This document shows, one piece after another, positions 16,814 to 24,055 of a DNA stretch of 64,000 bases (positions are counted from its first letter, which is position 1; every line of letters starts with the position of its first letter). A model generated the notes under the pieces. That model was given only the letters and a program-made list of their open reading frames with translations. It did no database searches and was not told the origin of the DNA. This stretch comes from Streptomyces sp. IMTB 2501 (GTDB taxonomy: Bacteria > Actinomycetota > Actinomycetes > Streptomycetales > Streptomycetaceae). The position numbers and the translations under genes were made by a program. The stretch lies in assembly GCF_001953885.1 (NCBI RefSeq), contig NZ_MQUS01000009.1, forward strand, positions 124,277-188,276, in the 5' to 3' direction.

Positions 16814-18012
16814 GCCCGGCCACCGTTCCACGCCACGACAGCGGTGCGGTCGTCAAGGCACTGCGGTGCGTCGAAACCGACGTCGGCGATGAACCGCGTG
16901 GCCGGCACCGGCGAGCGCCAGGCGTTCGCGAAGTACTCGTTGACGTTGCCCGCCCGGTCCGCCCACGCGTCGCCGATCCCGTCCGTGACCAGGGCGAGGG
17001 CGGCGCCGGGAGCGAGGGAGACGTAGTGGCCCCTGGCCAGTTGTGGCGTGTCGGGCAGTCGCCCGGCGACCTCGTTCGAGACGACCGCGGCCGTGCGGTC
17101 CTTGGCATCGCCGCACGAGAACAGCCACAGCGGGCCGCGCGGGTCGAGCGTCCAGGCCGAACTGTCGCCGAGCCACGCGACCCAGGCCTGCGCGACGCCG
17201 TTCGCGTCCGGTTCGGCGAGCACCGCGGTGATCAGCACGGTGGCCACGTGTGAGGTGCCGACGCCGCGTCCGGCCGCGTGCGCGGCGACCGATTCCGCGA
17301 TCCGCGCATACAGCTCCTTGACATCGAGCCTGTCGAAGCCCACTGCCTCGATCTGTTCGCGCAGCAGGGTGACAGCCTGGCTGGCGGCCGTGGTGGCCCC
17401 GGCGTCGGACCAGGCCGCGCTGGACAGGCCGTCGGCCACGGCCACGATCGCGTACCGGCTGTCCCGGCTTCGCCCGATCCGGTAGGAGTCCTGCCGCGGC
17501 TCGGCGGGCCGGCCACAGCGGTGGCCGGGCCCGATGACGGAGGCCGCGCGGATGGTGAAGGCACCGACCGTGGCCTCGTCGGCAGCGATTCCGTTCTGCA
17601 CCGTGCGCTCCGGCAGCAGCCAGGGGTAGCCCTGGGCACGGGCGCCGTCGCCGAAGCGGGGAACGCTCAGGTCGGTCGGCCGCTCGCGCAGGAACGGCTG
17701 AGGCCTCGCGGGCTGGGCCTGCGGAGCCGCAGGTCCGGTGACGTAGCGACAGATCGGAACCGCTGTGGCGGGCTTGGGCACCTGTTCGAGCCGGTCGCGC
17801 TGCCGGGCGAGCGTCGCGGCGGCCTCGGACCCCAGCGCGGCCGCCGTGCCGGCGACACCAACTGCCGCGAGGGCGAACACGTCCACCAGCCGGCCGTACT
17901 GCCGATGCGGCGTGCTGACCTCGATGAAGGCCCCGATGACGACGGCCACGAGCAGCATCGCCCGCCCCCGTCCGTCCATGAGGCCACCCCGCCGGCTGTT
18001 GTCCCGGCTCAC
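16810..18012 (-). CDS. PP2C-family protein phosphatase with N-terminal membrane hairpin
   Basis: The 400-aa protein begins with two hydrophobic helices (about residues 18-33 and 43-62), then a linker, then a PP2C domain from about residue 150. Metal-binding positions are recognisable: RQDS (D175), VADG (D194-G195), LVTDG (D344) and LDDRT (D388). It should dephosphorylate Ser/Thr on partner proteins at the inner membrane face, presumably opposing the kinase encoded next. The GTG start overlaps the upstream stop as GTGA. The membrane hairpin is unusual for the phosphatase of a TerY-P triad. Confidence 0.85.
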   Translation of the reverse strand: MSRDNSRRGGLMDGRGRAMLLVAVVIGAFIEVSTPHRQYGRLVDVFALAAVGVAGTAAALGSEAAATLARQRDRLEQVPKPATAVPICRYVTGPAAPQAQPARPQPFLRERPTDLSVPRFGDGARAQGYPWLLPERTVQNGIAADEATVGAFTIRAASVIGPGHRCGRPAEPRQDSYRIGRSRDSRYAIVAVADGLSSAAWSDAGATTAASQAVTLLREQIEAVGFDRLDVKELYARIAESVAAHAAGRGVGTSHVATVLITAVLAEPDANGVAQAWVAWLGDSSAWTLDPRGPLWLFSCGDAKDRTAAVVSNEVAGRLPDTPQLARGHYVSLAPGAALALVTDGIGDAWADRAGNVNEYFANAWRSPVPATRFIADVGFDAPQCLDDRTAVVAWNGGRA

Positions 18013-18425
18013 GGCCGTTCCTCGGAATCGCGGGAATTCGGTCCGGAGGAAAAATGCTGAGTGCCGTGCTGCACCGCGAATACTCCACCTGAATTGGTGG
18101 CGGAATTGACCTGGATCACGATGTCCGGCATTTCCGGGGTTCGCAGCGACGCCAGGGCCATGACGTCCTGGGCGAGAGCCGGGTTCCGGTCGAGCAGCTG
18201 AGACAGAGCCTCGGTCCAGTAGCCCACGGCCACGGCGTCGACCGCCCCCCTGTCGGCGGTCGCCTGCCGGTCCAGCGCGGCGGACAGCTCCGTGCGGCGG
18301 CTACCGCGAGCCTGCGCGAGGACGCCGCTCATCAGCCTCTTCGCCTCCTGCCAGAGATCGGTGCCCATCGCGGAGACCAGAGCGGTGGCGCCGCTCGCGG
18401 CCAGCTCGGCGAGTTCCTCGTTCAT
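18009..18425 (-). CDS. Small helical protein with C-terminal VFAVxHG motif
   Basis: This 138-aa protein has a helical N-terminal ~95 residues (LAELAASGATALVSAMG, then TDLWQEAKRLMSGVLAQAR) and ends in GGVFAVQHGTQHFSSG. The same VFAV motif ends the neighbouring cyclase and the 73-aa protein on the other strand. The N-terminal region resembles small helical effector-associated or oligomerisation domains, but I cannot name it. It lies 9 nt after the cyclase stop and overlaps the phosphatase start. My inference is an adaptor recruited through the shared tail. Confidence 0.75.
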   Translation of the reverse strand: MNEELAELAASGATALVSAMGTDLWQEAKRLMSGVLAQARGSRRTELSAALDRQATADRGAVDAVAVGYWTEALSQLLDRNPALAQDVMALASLRTPEMPDIVIQVNSATNSGGVFAVQHGTQHFSSGPNSRDSEERP

Positions 18426-18434
18426 CAGCGCGTA

Positions 18435-19178
18435 TCAACCTCGGTCGTTGTGGCGGATGTACTGGTCGCCTCGGTGGACGGCGAAGACCGTGCCGTTTCC
18501 CGTGGCCTGGACGAGCTGCTCCACGGTCCGCGGCGTGGGTTCCGCAGGCGGCTCGCCGGAGCCGGAATCCCGGCCGGTCTCGACGCGGGGCCCGACGGGG
18601 CTGCCCGGATACCAGAGCCAGGCCCGCGCGGCGTACTCCTTGACCCGGACGTCGGCCGCGGTGAAGGCATCGGCTTCGAGCCCCTCGTAACCGTGCCCGA
18701 CCGTCTCCTCGTAGAAGTGGTGCGAAAGGATGGCGGCCACCGGGGTGCCACTGGTACCGGCCAGGGCCGCGTGCCGCAGCGGGGCCGAGTCGAGCAGCCG
18801 GGCCAGCGCCTCGAAGGGGGCGCCGGAGACGGTGCCCTCCGGATCGAACCGGATCTCCCCCGCGTGCACCGCGGCCCGCACCCGCAGCCGGGTGTCCGGG
18901 CCGGCGTGCCGGTTGTGCTCGCGGATCCGTGAGCCCAGCTCCGGCAGCAGTGGGAACAACAGTCTGGCCTTGGGCAACGCGGCCGGGGCGACGAGCTGAC
19001 AGCCGTCGCCGGTGTCGACGTACGCGAAGTCCCTTGCGTCCAGATCCGCGATGTCGAGGGCGTCGAACAGCGCGGAACGCAGAACTCTGCGGATCTCTTG
19101 CAGCCGCTGCTCGCCGCGGCCCGCGGAACCCGCGATGTCGCACGCCAGCAGGGCTCGGTATTCGTACCTCGGATTCAC
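18435..19178 (-). CDS. Class III nucleotide-cyclase-like protein with C-terminal VFAV motif
   Basis: The 247-aa protein has a class III adenylate/guanylate-cyclase homology domain. LLACDIAGSAGR gives metal-binding D14, VDTGDGCQL gives D58, RVRAAVHAGEI is the central strand, and VSGAPFEALARLL keeps the transition-state Arg (R127) while the usual Asn before it is replaced. After a Pro/Glu linker the protein ends with GTVFAVHRGDQYIRHN, the motif shared with two neighbours. The GTG start follows GGAGGG. It heads the minus-strand operon and is divergent from a cNMP-binding regulator. The product nucleotide cannot be told from sequence, and a non-catalytic role remains possible. Confidence 0.75.
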   Translation of the reverse strand: MNPRYEYRALLACDIAGSAGRGEQRLQEIRRVLRSALFDALDIADLDARDFAYVDTGDGCQLVAPAALPKARLLFPLLPELGSRIREHNRHAGPDTRLRVRAAVHAGEIRFDPEGTVSGAPFEALARLLDSAPLRHAALAGTSGTPVAAILSHHFYEETVGHGYEGLEADAFTAADVRVKEYAARAWLWYPGSPVGPRVETGRDSGSGEPPAEPTPRTVEQLVQATGNGTVFAVHRGDQYIRHNDRG

Positions 19179-19351
19179 AATCCCTCCGCGATCACGACGG
19201 GGCCGGCAATTCGAAGATCGATTGGCCGTCTTCCCTGTTATCCGATGCCGACAGAATGATTTCCGAGATCGTAGAGGAGGGGTCCTCGGGTAGAACGGCT
19301 ACTAATACGGCTTGTGCGGCTTCGGCCGAACGAGGAAGAGAGGTGTGGCCG
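19179..19351. promoter_or_regulatory. Divergent promoter region between cyclase operon and Crp-type regulator
   Basis: These 173 nt must hold both promoters of the divergent transcription units. The sequence is clearly more AT-rich than its surroundings around 19230-19320. A perfect 10-bp palindrome TTCGGCCGAA (19321-19330) lies 21 nt before the regulator start and could be an operator. I could not fix -35/-10 boxes with confidence. Confidence 0.45.
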
Positions 19352-20110
19352 ATGAGCAACACACGGGTTCGGGGGGCCGCGGCCTACTGGCCGGCGGCCG
19401 GGCTGCTCGGCCGGGTGGACGAGGCCGACCGCGAAATCCTGCTGGGACTCGGCCACGGCGTGGTCTACCCGGCTGGTCAGATCGCCATCCGCGAGGCCGA
19501 CACCTCGGACTACGCGCTGCTCCTGCTCGGTGGCACGGTGAAGGTGACCGCGCACGCGCAGGACGGCCGCGAGGCGCTGCTGGCCGTGCGGATGGCCGGG
19601 GACCTGGTCGGGGAACTCGCCGGGATCGACGGTCAGCCGCGCATCGGCACCGTGACCGCCTGTGGCAGGGTGCTGGCGCGCTACATCCTGCGCTCGGAAC
19701 TGCTGGAGTGCACGAAACAGCACCCCGCCATCGGTCTTGCGCTCAGCGCGAGCGTGGTGGCCAAGCTGCGCACGGCGACCGGCCGGATCGTCGACTTCAC
19801 CGGTTGCGACGTGCTCGGGCGGCTGGCCAGGATCCTGCACCACCTGGCCGTCATCTACGGTCGTCCCGGCCGGAACGAAGCCCAACTCCCGCTGTCGCAG
19901 CCGGAGATGGCCACCCTGGTCGGCGCGGCGGAGTCGTCGATCCACAAGGCCCTGCGGGCGCTGCGGGAGTCGGGCGCGGTCGTGACCGGCTACCGCAGGA
20001 TCACGATCCTCGATCTGGACCACCTCGCCCGGATCGCCGTCGAGGCCGCCCCGCCGGAGGGCGTCGCGGCCGGGCCCGCCGGATCGCCGGCGATCTCGCC
20101 AAACACGTAA
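19352..20110 (+). CDS. Crp/FNR-family transcriptional regulator
   Basis: The 252-aa protein has an N-terminal cNMP-binding beta-roll (about residues 20-135) and a C-terminal winged HTH. The phosphate-cassette position reads GELAGIDGQPRIGTVTA, which keeps Gly-Glu and Arg but not the exact R-S/T-A of classical Crp. The HTH is LSQPEMATLVGAAESSIHKALRALRESG (about residues 186-213). The ATG at 19352 follows GAGG-rich sequence. It is transcribed away from a cyclase-like gene and toward the STAND ATPase, so the simplest model is that it senses a nucleotide made by that cyclase and controls the island. Confidence 0.85.
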   Translation: MSNTRVRGAAAYWPAAGLLGRVDEADREILLGLGHGVVYPAGQIAIREADTSDYALLLLGGTVKVTAHAQDGREALLAVRMAGDLVGELAGIDGQPRIGTVTACGRVLARYILRSELLECTKQHPAIGLALSASVVAKLRTATGRIVDFTGCDVLGRLARILHHLAVIYGRPGRNEAQLPLSQPEMATLVGAAESSIHKALRALRESGAVVTGYRRITILDLDHLARIAVEAAPPEGVAAGPAGSPAISPNT

Positions 20111-20157
20111 AAGCGCCGGGTTCGCACGACGGGGCGGCGCCAGCATGACCGAGTGCC

Positions 20158-20193
20158 GGGACCCGAGCGTCGGACGGGACCCGAGCGTTGGAG
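20158..20193. repeat. Two tandem 18-bp direct repeats upstream of the ATPase gene
   Basis: Two head-to-tail copies of an 18-bp unit beginning GGGACCCGAGCGT end 15 nt before the ATG of the STAND ATPase. They differ at 2 of 18 positions. The place, between the regulator stop and the ATPase start, fits an operator or a leader element. Confidence 0.75.
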
Positions 20194-20208
20194 AGAACGG
20201 GGAAGCAG

Positions 20209-22746
20209 ATGCCAGAGAACAACGGCGCTCCGGACGCTTCCGAGCGGATCGGGGTCGGCAACGTGTCCGGAACGGTGGTCGTAGGCAGCCACAACACCGT
20301 GACCAACCTGGGGATCACCGCCGAGTACGGTTCGAACGTCACCGTGCACGCGGGGCCGCTGCCGGATCCAGTCAGGCGCCGGCCGATCTCCCAGCTGCCG
20401 CGGTCCGCCGCCGATCCGCTGATCGGCCGCGAGCGGGATGTGCGGGCACTGCAAGAGACGATCGAGAGACGTCAGTTGGTGCAGGTCTGGGGCGCGTCCG
20501 GGGTCGGCAAGAGTGCACTGCTGCGCCACCTCGCGCGTACGATGCCGCGCGGGCCCGAGGGTGTCGCCTATATCGAAGCCGGCGGACGTACGCCTGATGA
20601 CATCGCACAGGCGATATTCGACATCAGCTTCGACGCGCCGAACTACAAGCCGTCGCTGGAGGCGCTGAAGGAGCATCTGAAGACACTGCGGCTGCGGATC
20701 TACCTGGACGATGCGGGACTCGGCGAGAAGGACCTGCGCCGGCTCTTCGACATGGCCGAGCAGTCCACGTTCGTCTTCACCTCGCAGCAGTGGTCCGCGG
20801 TCGACGGCGTGCACGCGTTCCAACTCCAGGGGCTGACCACCTCGGCGGCGACGGAACTGGTGACGGCGCTGCTGAACCGCGAGCTGCGGCCCGACGAGGC
20901 GCGGACCGTGGAGGCGCTGTGCGACGCGGTGGACGGCAACCCGCTCCGGTTGCGGCGCATCGCCTTGTCGGCCGCGACCGGCCAGGGTCTGCCGGGCATC
21001 GCCGATCTCCCCGAACTGCTTCCCGCGCTGCTGAACAGGCTCCGGCCGCAGGAGCGCGACCTGCTGCATCTGCTCGGCTCACTGTCCGGCGCCGAGTTGG
21101 CCGCCCGGCATCTCAATGATCTGCTCGCTCGACCGGACACCGACGCGCTCGCCGACGGCCTGGTACGACACGGCCTGCTGCTCGCCTCGGAGACCGGCTA
21201 CAGCTGTCCGCCGGACGTCGCCGAGTACGCGCTGAAGAGCCGGGCGACGGAGTTTCCCGCCGATCGGCTCTGCCAGGCGCTCACCGCGTGGGTTGAGGAG
21301 AGGGACACCGCCCCGGACGACGTCGCGGCACACTTTCAGGCCCTGGATGTCGCGGTGCTGCGAGCGGAGAGGAGCGGACACGCGCAGCTCGGCGCGGCGC
21401 TGGCCCGTGCCGCCTCACCGAAGCTGGCGCTGTCCCGGCAGTTCGACGCGTGGGGCAGCCTGCTCGGAGTCGGTTGGGCAGCGGCGAAGAGCGCGGGAGA
21501 CAAGGAGGGTGAGGAGTTCTTCCTGCGCGAGGCGCGCACCCGCCGGAGGGTGATCGGCCGGGCTGCGCAGACGACGGCCCTTGTGCTTGAGGCGGACGTG
21601 CTGTGGCGGGAACTCACCGCTCTGCGAGCGCATTCGGCAGCCCATCACGTCGCCAACACCGCGACGACCACCCCGCAGCCGGTCCACGCGTTCACCCCGC
21701 CGCACGTCGCGGGCAACACCCCGGCCTTCGCGCACCCGCACGTCGCGGGCAACACGCCGGCCCTCACGCACCCGCACGTCGCGGGCAACACGCCAACCCT
21801 CACGCACCCGCACGTCGCGGGCAACACGCCGGCCCTCACGCACGCGCCCGCCCCCACGCCCGCCACTGCGGCTCCCGTGCACGTTCCCCCGCACGCTCCC
21901 GTGGCGAGGCCGGTGGTCGACTTCTCCCGTCCCGCCGGACAGCCGCACGTCGCCGCCCACGTGACCGGCGCACATTCCGCCGCACCGATACCGAAGCGGA
22001 TCGACCTCTCGCAGGCGCACACCTCCGCCGCCCAGCCGGCGCACGCTGCGAGCACAACGACGACCGCGACGAGCGCAGGCTCCCACACGGCGGTCACCGC
22101 CGCCGGCGCAGCGGGTGCCAAGGGCGGAATTTCAGCACTCGCCATCGCCTGCACGATGGGCCTCGTGACCGTGCTGGGCCTCGGTGCCGCGGTCTACGCG
22201 AACGACCAGCCTGACACGTCTTCAGTCGTCGCGCCGAGCCCCGTCGGTACGCCGAGCCTGAGCGACGACACCTCGCCCACCGTCGACACCCCACCCACCG
22301 ACGACACCTCGCCCACCGACGACACCTCGCCCACGGTCGATCCCGTGTGCGCGACTGTGATCCCAGCCCTGTCGCCGATGATCCCGCAGTTCAATACCGA
22401 CGTCTCCGCCGTGTCCGACGCGATCGACTCGTACAACAGCGCCATGGACTCCTACAACGCGGGCGAGACATCCGCCCCTCCCGACGACAGCACGGTGGTC
22501 GCCGACGACAACACTGTCATCAGCGACCTGAACTCCATCGAGTCCACGTTGCGGCAGGCCATATCGGAAGCTCAGGACAGCTCCGTGGAAACAGACCTCA
22601 ACGACATGCTGACCGCTGCTCAGCAGACAGCGAGCCAGTATCAGTCGTTCGACCCCAGTGTGGGAGGCAGCGTGCTCGACACATCGAGTCAGGTCGCGGC
22701 GATGAACTCGGCCGCACACAGTCTGCAGACCGACTGCGGCGGCTGA
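20209..22746 (+). CDS. STAND/NB-ARC-like ATPase with N-terminal repeat motif and transmembrane segment
   Basis: This 845-aa protein has four parts. (1) A short N-terminus with NVSGTVVVGSHNTVTN (residues 18-33) and a second, weaker AEYGSNVTVHAG (39-49). (2) A nucleotide-binding module: GRERDV at 73-78, Walker A GASGVGKS (95-102), Walker B RIYLDD (163-168), FVFTSQQ as sensor and GNPLRL (243-248) as the GxP motif. (3) A low-complexity region with four PHVAGNTPALTH-type repeats (498-545). (4) One membrane helix (641-663) and an extracytoplasmic domain of ~180 aa with Cys714 and Cys843. ATG at 20209 is preceded by GGGGAAG; a TTG 21 nt upstream is less likely. No WD40 or TPR sensor is seen, so the sensor may be outside the membrane. 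Confidence 0.85.
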   Translation: MPENNGAPDASERIGVGNVSGTVVVGSHNTVTNLGITAEYGSNVTVHAGPLPDPVRRRPISQLPRSAADPLIGRERDVRALQETIERRQLVQVWGASGVGKSALLRHLARTMPRGPEGVAYIEAGGRTPDDIAQAIFDISFDAPNYKPSLEALKEHLKTLRLRIYLDDAGLGEKDLRRLFDMAEQSTFVFTSQQWSAVDGVHAFQLQGLTTSAATELVTALLNRELRPDEARTVEALCDAVDGNPLRLRRIALSAATGQGLPGIADLPELLPALLNRLRPQERDLLHLLGSLSGAELAARHLNDLLARPDTDALADGLVRHGLLLASETGYSCPPDVAEYALKSRATEFPADRLCQALTAWVEERDTAPDDVAAHFQALDVAVLRAERSGHAQLGAALARAASPKLALSRQFDAWGSLLGVGWAAAKSAGDKEGEEFFLREARTRRRVIGRAAQTTALVLEADVLWRELTALRAHSAAHHVANTATTTPQPVHAFTPPHVAGNTPAFAHPHVAGNTPALTHPHVAGNTPTLTHPHVAGNTPALTHAPAPTPATAAPVHVPPHAPVARPVVDFSRPAGQPHVAAHVTGAHSAAPIPKRIDLSQAHTSAAQPAHAASTTTTATSAGSHTAVTAAGAAGAKGGISALAIACTMGLVTVLGLGAAVYANDQPDTSSVVAPSPVGTPSLSDDTSPTVDTPPTDDTSPTDDTSPTVDPVCATVIPALSPMIPQFNTDVSAVSDAIDSYNSAMDSYNAGETSAPPDDSTVVADDNTVISDLNSIESTLRQAISEAQDSSVETDLNDMLTAAQQTASQYQSFDPSVGGSVLDTSSQVAAMNSAAHSLQTDCGG
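21700..21843 (+). repeat. Four tandem 36-bp coding repeats
   Basis: Four consecutive 36-bp units encode PHVAGNTPA(F/L)xH inside the ATPase gene. Units are nearly identical at DNA level, which suggests recent expansion and probable length variation between strains. The His-rich linker connects the ATPase region to the membrane helix. Confidence 0.9.
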
Positions 22747-22778
22747 CCTGCCCCGACATCCCTCAAGAAAGGCCGATC

Positions 22779-23000
22779 ATGCCCACGGAATCCACACACG
22801 GGGACATCCACGCCGGGGACGTCTCCGGCACGTTCATCGTAGGCGACAACAACCGCGTGACGAGCACGACGCATGGCCCTGAGCAGCCGCAACCGCACCA
22901 GCAGAACTCCGCGGAGGACCAAGCAGCAGTCTTCGCAGTCGAACACGGCACCATGCACGTCACGTACAACGCCGAAGCCCAGCATGAGGCAGACCGCTGA
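22779..23000 (+). CDS. 73-aa protein joining two shared motifs (putative adaptor)
   Basis: This very small soluble protein consists of little except two motifs. Residues ~12-28 read AGDVSGTFIVGDNNRVT, matching the ATPase N-terminus (VSGTxxVGxxNxVT). Residues ~50-62 read AVFAVEHGTMHVT, matching the C-terminal tails of the cyclase-like and 138-aa proteins. A Gln/His/Pro-rich linker separates them. The ATG follows AAGAAAGG and is 32 nt after the ATPase stop, so it is co-transcribed. I infer an adaptor that lets the ATPase nucleate the other proteins, by homotypic contacts like those proposed for bacterial amyloid signalling motifs. Confidence 0.75.
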   Translation: MPTESTHGDIHAGDVSGTFIVGDNNRVTSTTHGPEQPQPHQQNSAEDQAAVFAVEHGTMHVTYNAEAQHEADR

Positions 23001-23008
23001 GAAACACC

Positions 23009-23041
23009 GCGTGCCCCGGCCGACGATCGACCGGGGCACGC
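23009..23041. terminator. Bidirectional hairpin terminator
   Basis: An 11-bp perfect stem (GCGTGCCCCGG at 23009-23019, complement at 23031-23041) with an 11-nt loop lies between the stop of the 73-aa protein gene and the stop of the converging FHA gene. No T-run follows, as is usual for Streptomyces terminators. Confidence 0.75.
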
Positions 23042-23055
23042 ACCCTGCGATCCGC

Positions 23056-23850
23056 TCAGTCCTGGCCGGCCAGCAACTCCAGGTCCTGAGCGTTCAGTGT
23101 CGCCGTCTTCAGCAGTTCCCTGATGAGGTTGACGCTGAGCATCGAGCCGACCGGCTCGCCGACCTCTTCGCGCAGCAGTCCGCGTACGCCCCGCCGGTGC
23201 AGCCGTTCGCGCACGTCCTCGACCGCGTTCGCGACCGACTTGTAGGTCCAGGACTTGGTCGCGTAAGGCGAGGCGTTGACCAGACGGGCGGTGTCCTCCC
23301 AGGCCAGCGGGAGCGGGAAGGCGTCGTGGCCCTCCAGGTAGCGCCGGGCGAGCGCGGTGAGCACCAGCCGCTCCTGCGGGGAGAGTTCGTAGACCGTCTC
23401 GGGATCCACGGTCTCCGCACCGCTCGTGGCGCGGGGGTGCCGGTCGTCCTCGCCCACGACGCGGACCTCCACCAGGTGGGAACGCTGCTTGGACGAGTTG
23501 ATCACCAGTGGGGTGTACCCGGACTCGACGATCCGCTTGTGGCCGGTGAGCATCAGCGCGCCGTCGGGCAGTTCGATCGGCAGATTGCCGGTGTTGAGCA
23601 GCCACCAGTCGCCGTCCGTGCCCGTGCAGGTGAACACGCCATGCCGACGGCTGACGGTCGGGTCGTCGACGCCGACCGGCACATGCACGTCCTCACGGTC
23701 ACGTCCGAACAGCAGTGTGTACCGGCGCGGCGGCACGGCGTACCCGCCCTCCGGACCCAGTACGAAGATCGTCCCGGGCGGCGCCGAGGGCACCCTGTCG
23801 GAGGGACTGCCCGGCGGCAGCATCTGAGGTGGGAAATTTCCGTACTCCAT
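23056..23850 (-). CDS. FHA-domain protein with C-terminal helical/wHTH-like region
   Basis: The 264-aa protein has a forkhead-associated domain (about residues 25-120) with the phosphopeptide-binding residues in LLFGRDRED (GR) and DPTVSRRHGVF (S-x-R-H). FHA domains bind phosphothreonine, so it probably reads the phosphorylation set by the adjacent kinases. The C-terminal ~110 residues (LSPQERLVLTALARRYLEG..., VANAVEDVRERLHRRGVRGL) resemble a winged-helix or helical DNA-binding region, but this is tentative. It is divergent from the membrane Ser/Thr kinase gene with a palindrome between them. Confidence 0.85.
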   Translation of the reverse strand: MEYGNFPPQMLPPGSPSDRVPSAPPGTIFVLGPEGGYAVPPRRYTLLFGRDREDVHVPVGVDDPTVSRRHGVFTCTGTDGDWWLLNTGNLPIELPDGALMLTGHKRIVESGYTPLVINSSKQRSHLVEVRVVGEDDRHPRATSGAETVDPETVYELSPQERLVLTALARRYLEGHDAFPLPLAWEDTARLVNASPYATKSWTYKSVANAVEDVRERLHRRGVRGLLREEVGEPVGSMLSVNLIRELLKTATLNAQDLELLAGQD

Positions 23851-23896
23851 ATCACATACCTCCGGCTCGGCTCGCGCCAGTGTAGGAGCGCATTGC

Positions 23897-23910
23897 GAGG
23901 ACCGGTCCTC
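23897..23910. promoter_or_regulatory. 14-bp perfect palindrome between divergent FHA and kinase genes
   Basis: GAGGACCGGTCCTC is a perfect palindrome located 47 nt upstream of the FHA start and 146 nt upstream of the kinase start. It is placed like an operator acting on one or both promoters. The binding protein is unknown. Confidence 0.55.
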
Positions 23911-24055
23911 CCTCCAGCTTGCGGTGCGCTGACATCAGAGATGTGCGACCTCCCGTACGGCAGGGAGGCGCGCGTCCGCTGTCAACTCGTGTTGCATGGC
24001 GTGGACTTGGTCGATAGCCTCCCCGCCGTGAACGCGAGCAGCGGGGGCACGGCCG

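Noticed and set aside
23947..23970. Short CCTCCC/GGGAGG hairpin between FHA and kinase genes as terminator or riboswitch
   Set aside because: Only 6 bp, lies in a divergent promoter region, and no riboswitch core is recognisable.
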